Positions 62,472-64,000 of a stretch of DNA of 64,000 bases are shown here, piece after piece. Position 1 is the first letter of the stretch, and every line of letters starts with the position of its first letter. The stretch lies in assembly GCF_012113595.1 (NCBI RefSeq), contig NZ_CP050831.1:3906001-3970000 (forward strand), given 5' to 3'. The notes beneath the pieces are model-generated. The model did no database searches and was not told where the DNA came from. It saw only the letters and a list, made by a program, of their open reading frames with translations. Origin of the DNA: Bacteroides faecium. Its GTDB lineage: Bacteria; Bacteroidota; Bacteroidia; Bacteroidales; Bacteroidaceae. The translations under genes were made by a program, and so were the position numbers.

Positions 62472-64000
62472 ATGAAAAAAATATATTATAGCTTATTCTT
62501 ATTGTTGTCCTTGTTTATATGGACATCATGTGATAAAGGTGGAGAAGAGATAGTAGACCTGAAGTATGAGGGACGCGCGGTCAGCGTGTCCAGCATATCT
62601 CCGGTGGCAGGTTATATCGGCGAGGAACTGACAATCAACGGAGAACAGTTCGGAGTTTCTCCGGAGTTGATGAAAGTTTTCATTGGTGAGAATCAGACGG
62701 AAATCATCTCGTGCTCGGAAGAACGGCTGGTAGTGAAAGTGCTGGAAGGAGCGACAACCGGAAAAATCATAATAAATCTGTTGGGCGATACGCATGTATC
62801 GGGACTTACTTACGAGGTACTCGGAAAACCGTCTGTGACGGAGATTTCTCCTATAATGGCCTTTCCTGGAGATGAAATTACGATTACCGGCAAAAACTTG
62901 GGTTCCACCCTTTCTGCGGTGAAATTAGTATTCACCGGAACGAAAGAAACTGCTCAGGTCGTTTCATGCGAGAATACGAAGATTGTAGTGAAAGTACCGG
63001 CTAAAGCTACGACCGGGCCTGTCGACCTGACCATCTCTAAACAACACGTCAACACTCCTCTAAGCGGCGAATCCGGTAAGTTCACCGTGCTGCAACATGC
63101 TTCATTTACAGGAGTATCTTCCGAAAGCGGCTATCGTGGTGCTAAGGTTACGTTGAAGGGGGAAGGCTTTATAGGAACCGGGGAGAAACCTCTGAAAGTA
63201 TATTTCGGAGATGTCGAAGCTGAAGTGGTCAGCTCTACGGATACGGAGATTGTGATAATTGTTCCGGAAGAAGCAACGACCGGTGATAACGGCGTGATGG
63301 TAGAAACTGCATATGAACTGATAGAGGCGGTTTATGTATTCAACGTGCTTCCTTCTCCGAAAATTACCGGCGTCTCCAGTAATGAGGAGTATATAGGTGC
63401 GGAAGTAACCATTACCGGCGAGAACTTCCCGGAAGAAGCCGGAGATGTGAAAGTTTTGTTTGGCGGTGGTGAAGCTGTTATCGTTTCTAATTCAAAGACA
63501 GAATTGGTTGTGAAAGTACCTGCTCCGGAAGATGGTGTGTATGGAGAGGTCGATTTGACGGTATCGGTGTCCGACGTAACTTTCTACACCGGTAAATTCA
63601 CAGTGAAAGAAACTCCTTATATCATTTCTGTGGCTTCTGCCAATCTGCTGGGTGATAAACTGGTTCGGATAGGAGATGAGATAACTGTTACCGGAAGAGG
63701 GCTTACATCTGACGCGCTAGTAACGGTTGGTGGTATAAAGGTGGAACCGGAATTCATCAACAATACAGAATTTAAAGCGACAATACCGAGTGGATTTACC
63801 GGTGGTGCGGTAGTCTTGACTTTCAAGGAGATTTCTATTCCTATCGTCAGTGACGATGAGTTGGTTTTATTGACTGAAGGTTTGGATGTGACGGAATGTG
63901 TATTGCAGAATTACAAGCAGCCGTTTATATCGGCGGGAACTGCATACAAAGGATTGTCTGCTCCTTTGGGATGGTCATGCAATGACCCTTATAAAGACCG
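62472..64000 (+). CDS. Multi-IPT/TIG-domain surface lipoprotein, runs off the window
   Basis: ATG at 62472, open to the last base (about 509 residues seen). Signal peptide MKKIYYSLFLLLSLFIWTSC, lipobox WTSC followed by DKGGEE, a surface-export signal. At least five IPT/TIG units, starting near residues 38, 118, 205, 290 and 375 (for example VSSISPVAGYIGEELTINGE, VTEISPIMAFPGDEITITGK, ITGVSSNEEYIGAEVTITGE). The C-terminal glycan-binding module is presumably past the end. Second surface binding protein of this locus, 11 bp after the first. Confidence 0.88.
   Translation, partial: MKKIYYSLFLLLSLFIWTSCDKGGEEIVDLKYEGRAVSVSSISPVAGYIGEELTINGEQFGVSPELMKVFIGENQTEIISCSEERLVVKVLEGATTGKIIINLLGDTHVSGLTYEVLGKPSVTEISPIMAFPGDEITITGKNLGSTLSAVKLVFTGTKETAQVVSCENTKIVVKVPAKATTGPVDLTISKQHVNTPLSGESGKFTVLQHASFTGVSSESGYRGAKVTLKGEGFIGTGEKPLKVYFGDVEAEVVSSTDTEIVIIVPEEATTGDNGVMVETAYELIEAVYVFNVLPSPKITGVSSNEEYIGAEVTITGENFPEEAGDVKVLFGGGEAVIVSNSKTELVVKVPAPEDGVYGEVDLTVSVSDVTFYTGKFTVKETPYIISVASANLLGDKLVRIGDEITVTGRGLTSDALVTVGGIKVEPEFINNTEFKATIPSGFTGGAVVLTFKEISIPIVSDDELVLLTEGLDVTECVLQNYKQPFISAGTAYKGLSAPLGWSCNDPYKD

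Overview
The window looks like chromosome of a gut Bacteroides, close to B. thetaiotaomicron. The grounds are three SusC/SusD pairs, a hybrid two-component system, three ECF sigma genes with Bacteroidetes-type anti-sigma partners, repeated TAnnTTTG -7 boxes (with a TTG-type -33 about 19-21 bp upstream in the best cases), no Shine-Dalgarno signal, and many lipoproteins with acidic residues after the lipobox Cys. No phage structural gene, integrase, transposase or CRISPR array was seen.

Layout. 1-5480: end of a glycan-utilisation locus (partial SusC, SusD, GH18 endo-glycosidase, DUF1735-LamG lipoprotein). 5594-9006: divergent dps/oxyR, an EamA transporter and aquaporin aqpZ. 9146-11861: NigD-like lipoprotein and a sigma gene followed by an anti-sigma/beta-barrel fusion. 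12047-25114: an ECF sigma/FecR-controlled Sus-like locus whose enzymes are two glycerophosphodiester phosphodiesterases and a GlpT-type transporter; an AAA/DUF1703 gene with its own promoter and terminator sits between fecR and susC. 25240-30937: an accessory stretch with a frameshifted small gene, a lone HTH gene, large inverted repeats, a HigBA-type toxin-antitoxin pair, and a cassette of VirE-type primase/helicase, DUF4248, HU-like protein, a 55-residue small protein and a peptidoglycan amidase. 30963-40186: fermentation genes, pflA/pflB and a trimeric [FeFe]-hydrogenase (NuoF-like, HydA, NuoE-like), with two tRNA-Ser genes and a membrane-bound AraC regulator between them. 40348-43104: heparinase II/III-like lyase. 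43336-48349: three-gene envelope operon (DUF3575, OmpA-like, four-times repeated barrel). 48350-48987: gene-poor, with a possible small transcript and a palindrome cluster. 48988-50553: second AAA/DUF1703 gene. 50796-64000: another Sus-like locus with hybrid two-component regulator, small lipoprotein, ECF sigma, SusC, SusD and two IPT/TIG surface lipoproteins, the last running off the window.

How the parts fit. The 12-25 kb locus reads as a full route: SusC/SusD capture a glycerophosphodiester at the surface, a surface PKD-propeller-GDPD and a periplasmic GDPD cut it, and the transporter imports the glycerol-3-phosphate. Pyruvate formate-lyase and the hydrogenase serve anaerobic pyruvate and NADH disposal; Dps and OxyR serve peroxide defence. 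The parts least explained by known biology are the 25-31 kb stretch, the frameshifted gene at 25240, the four-barrel protein and the two AAA/DUF1703 genes.
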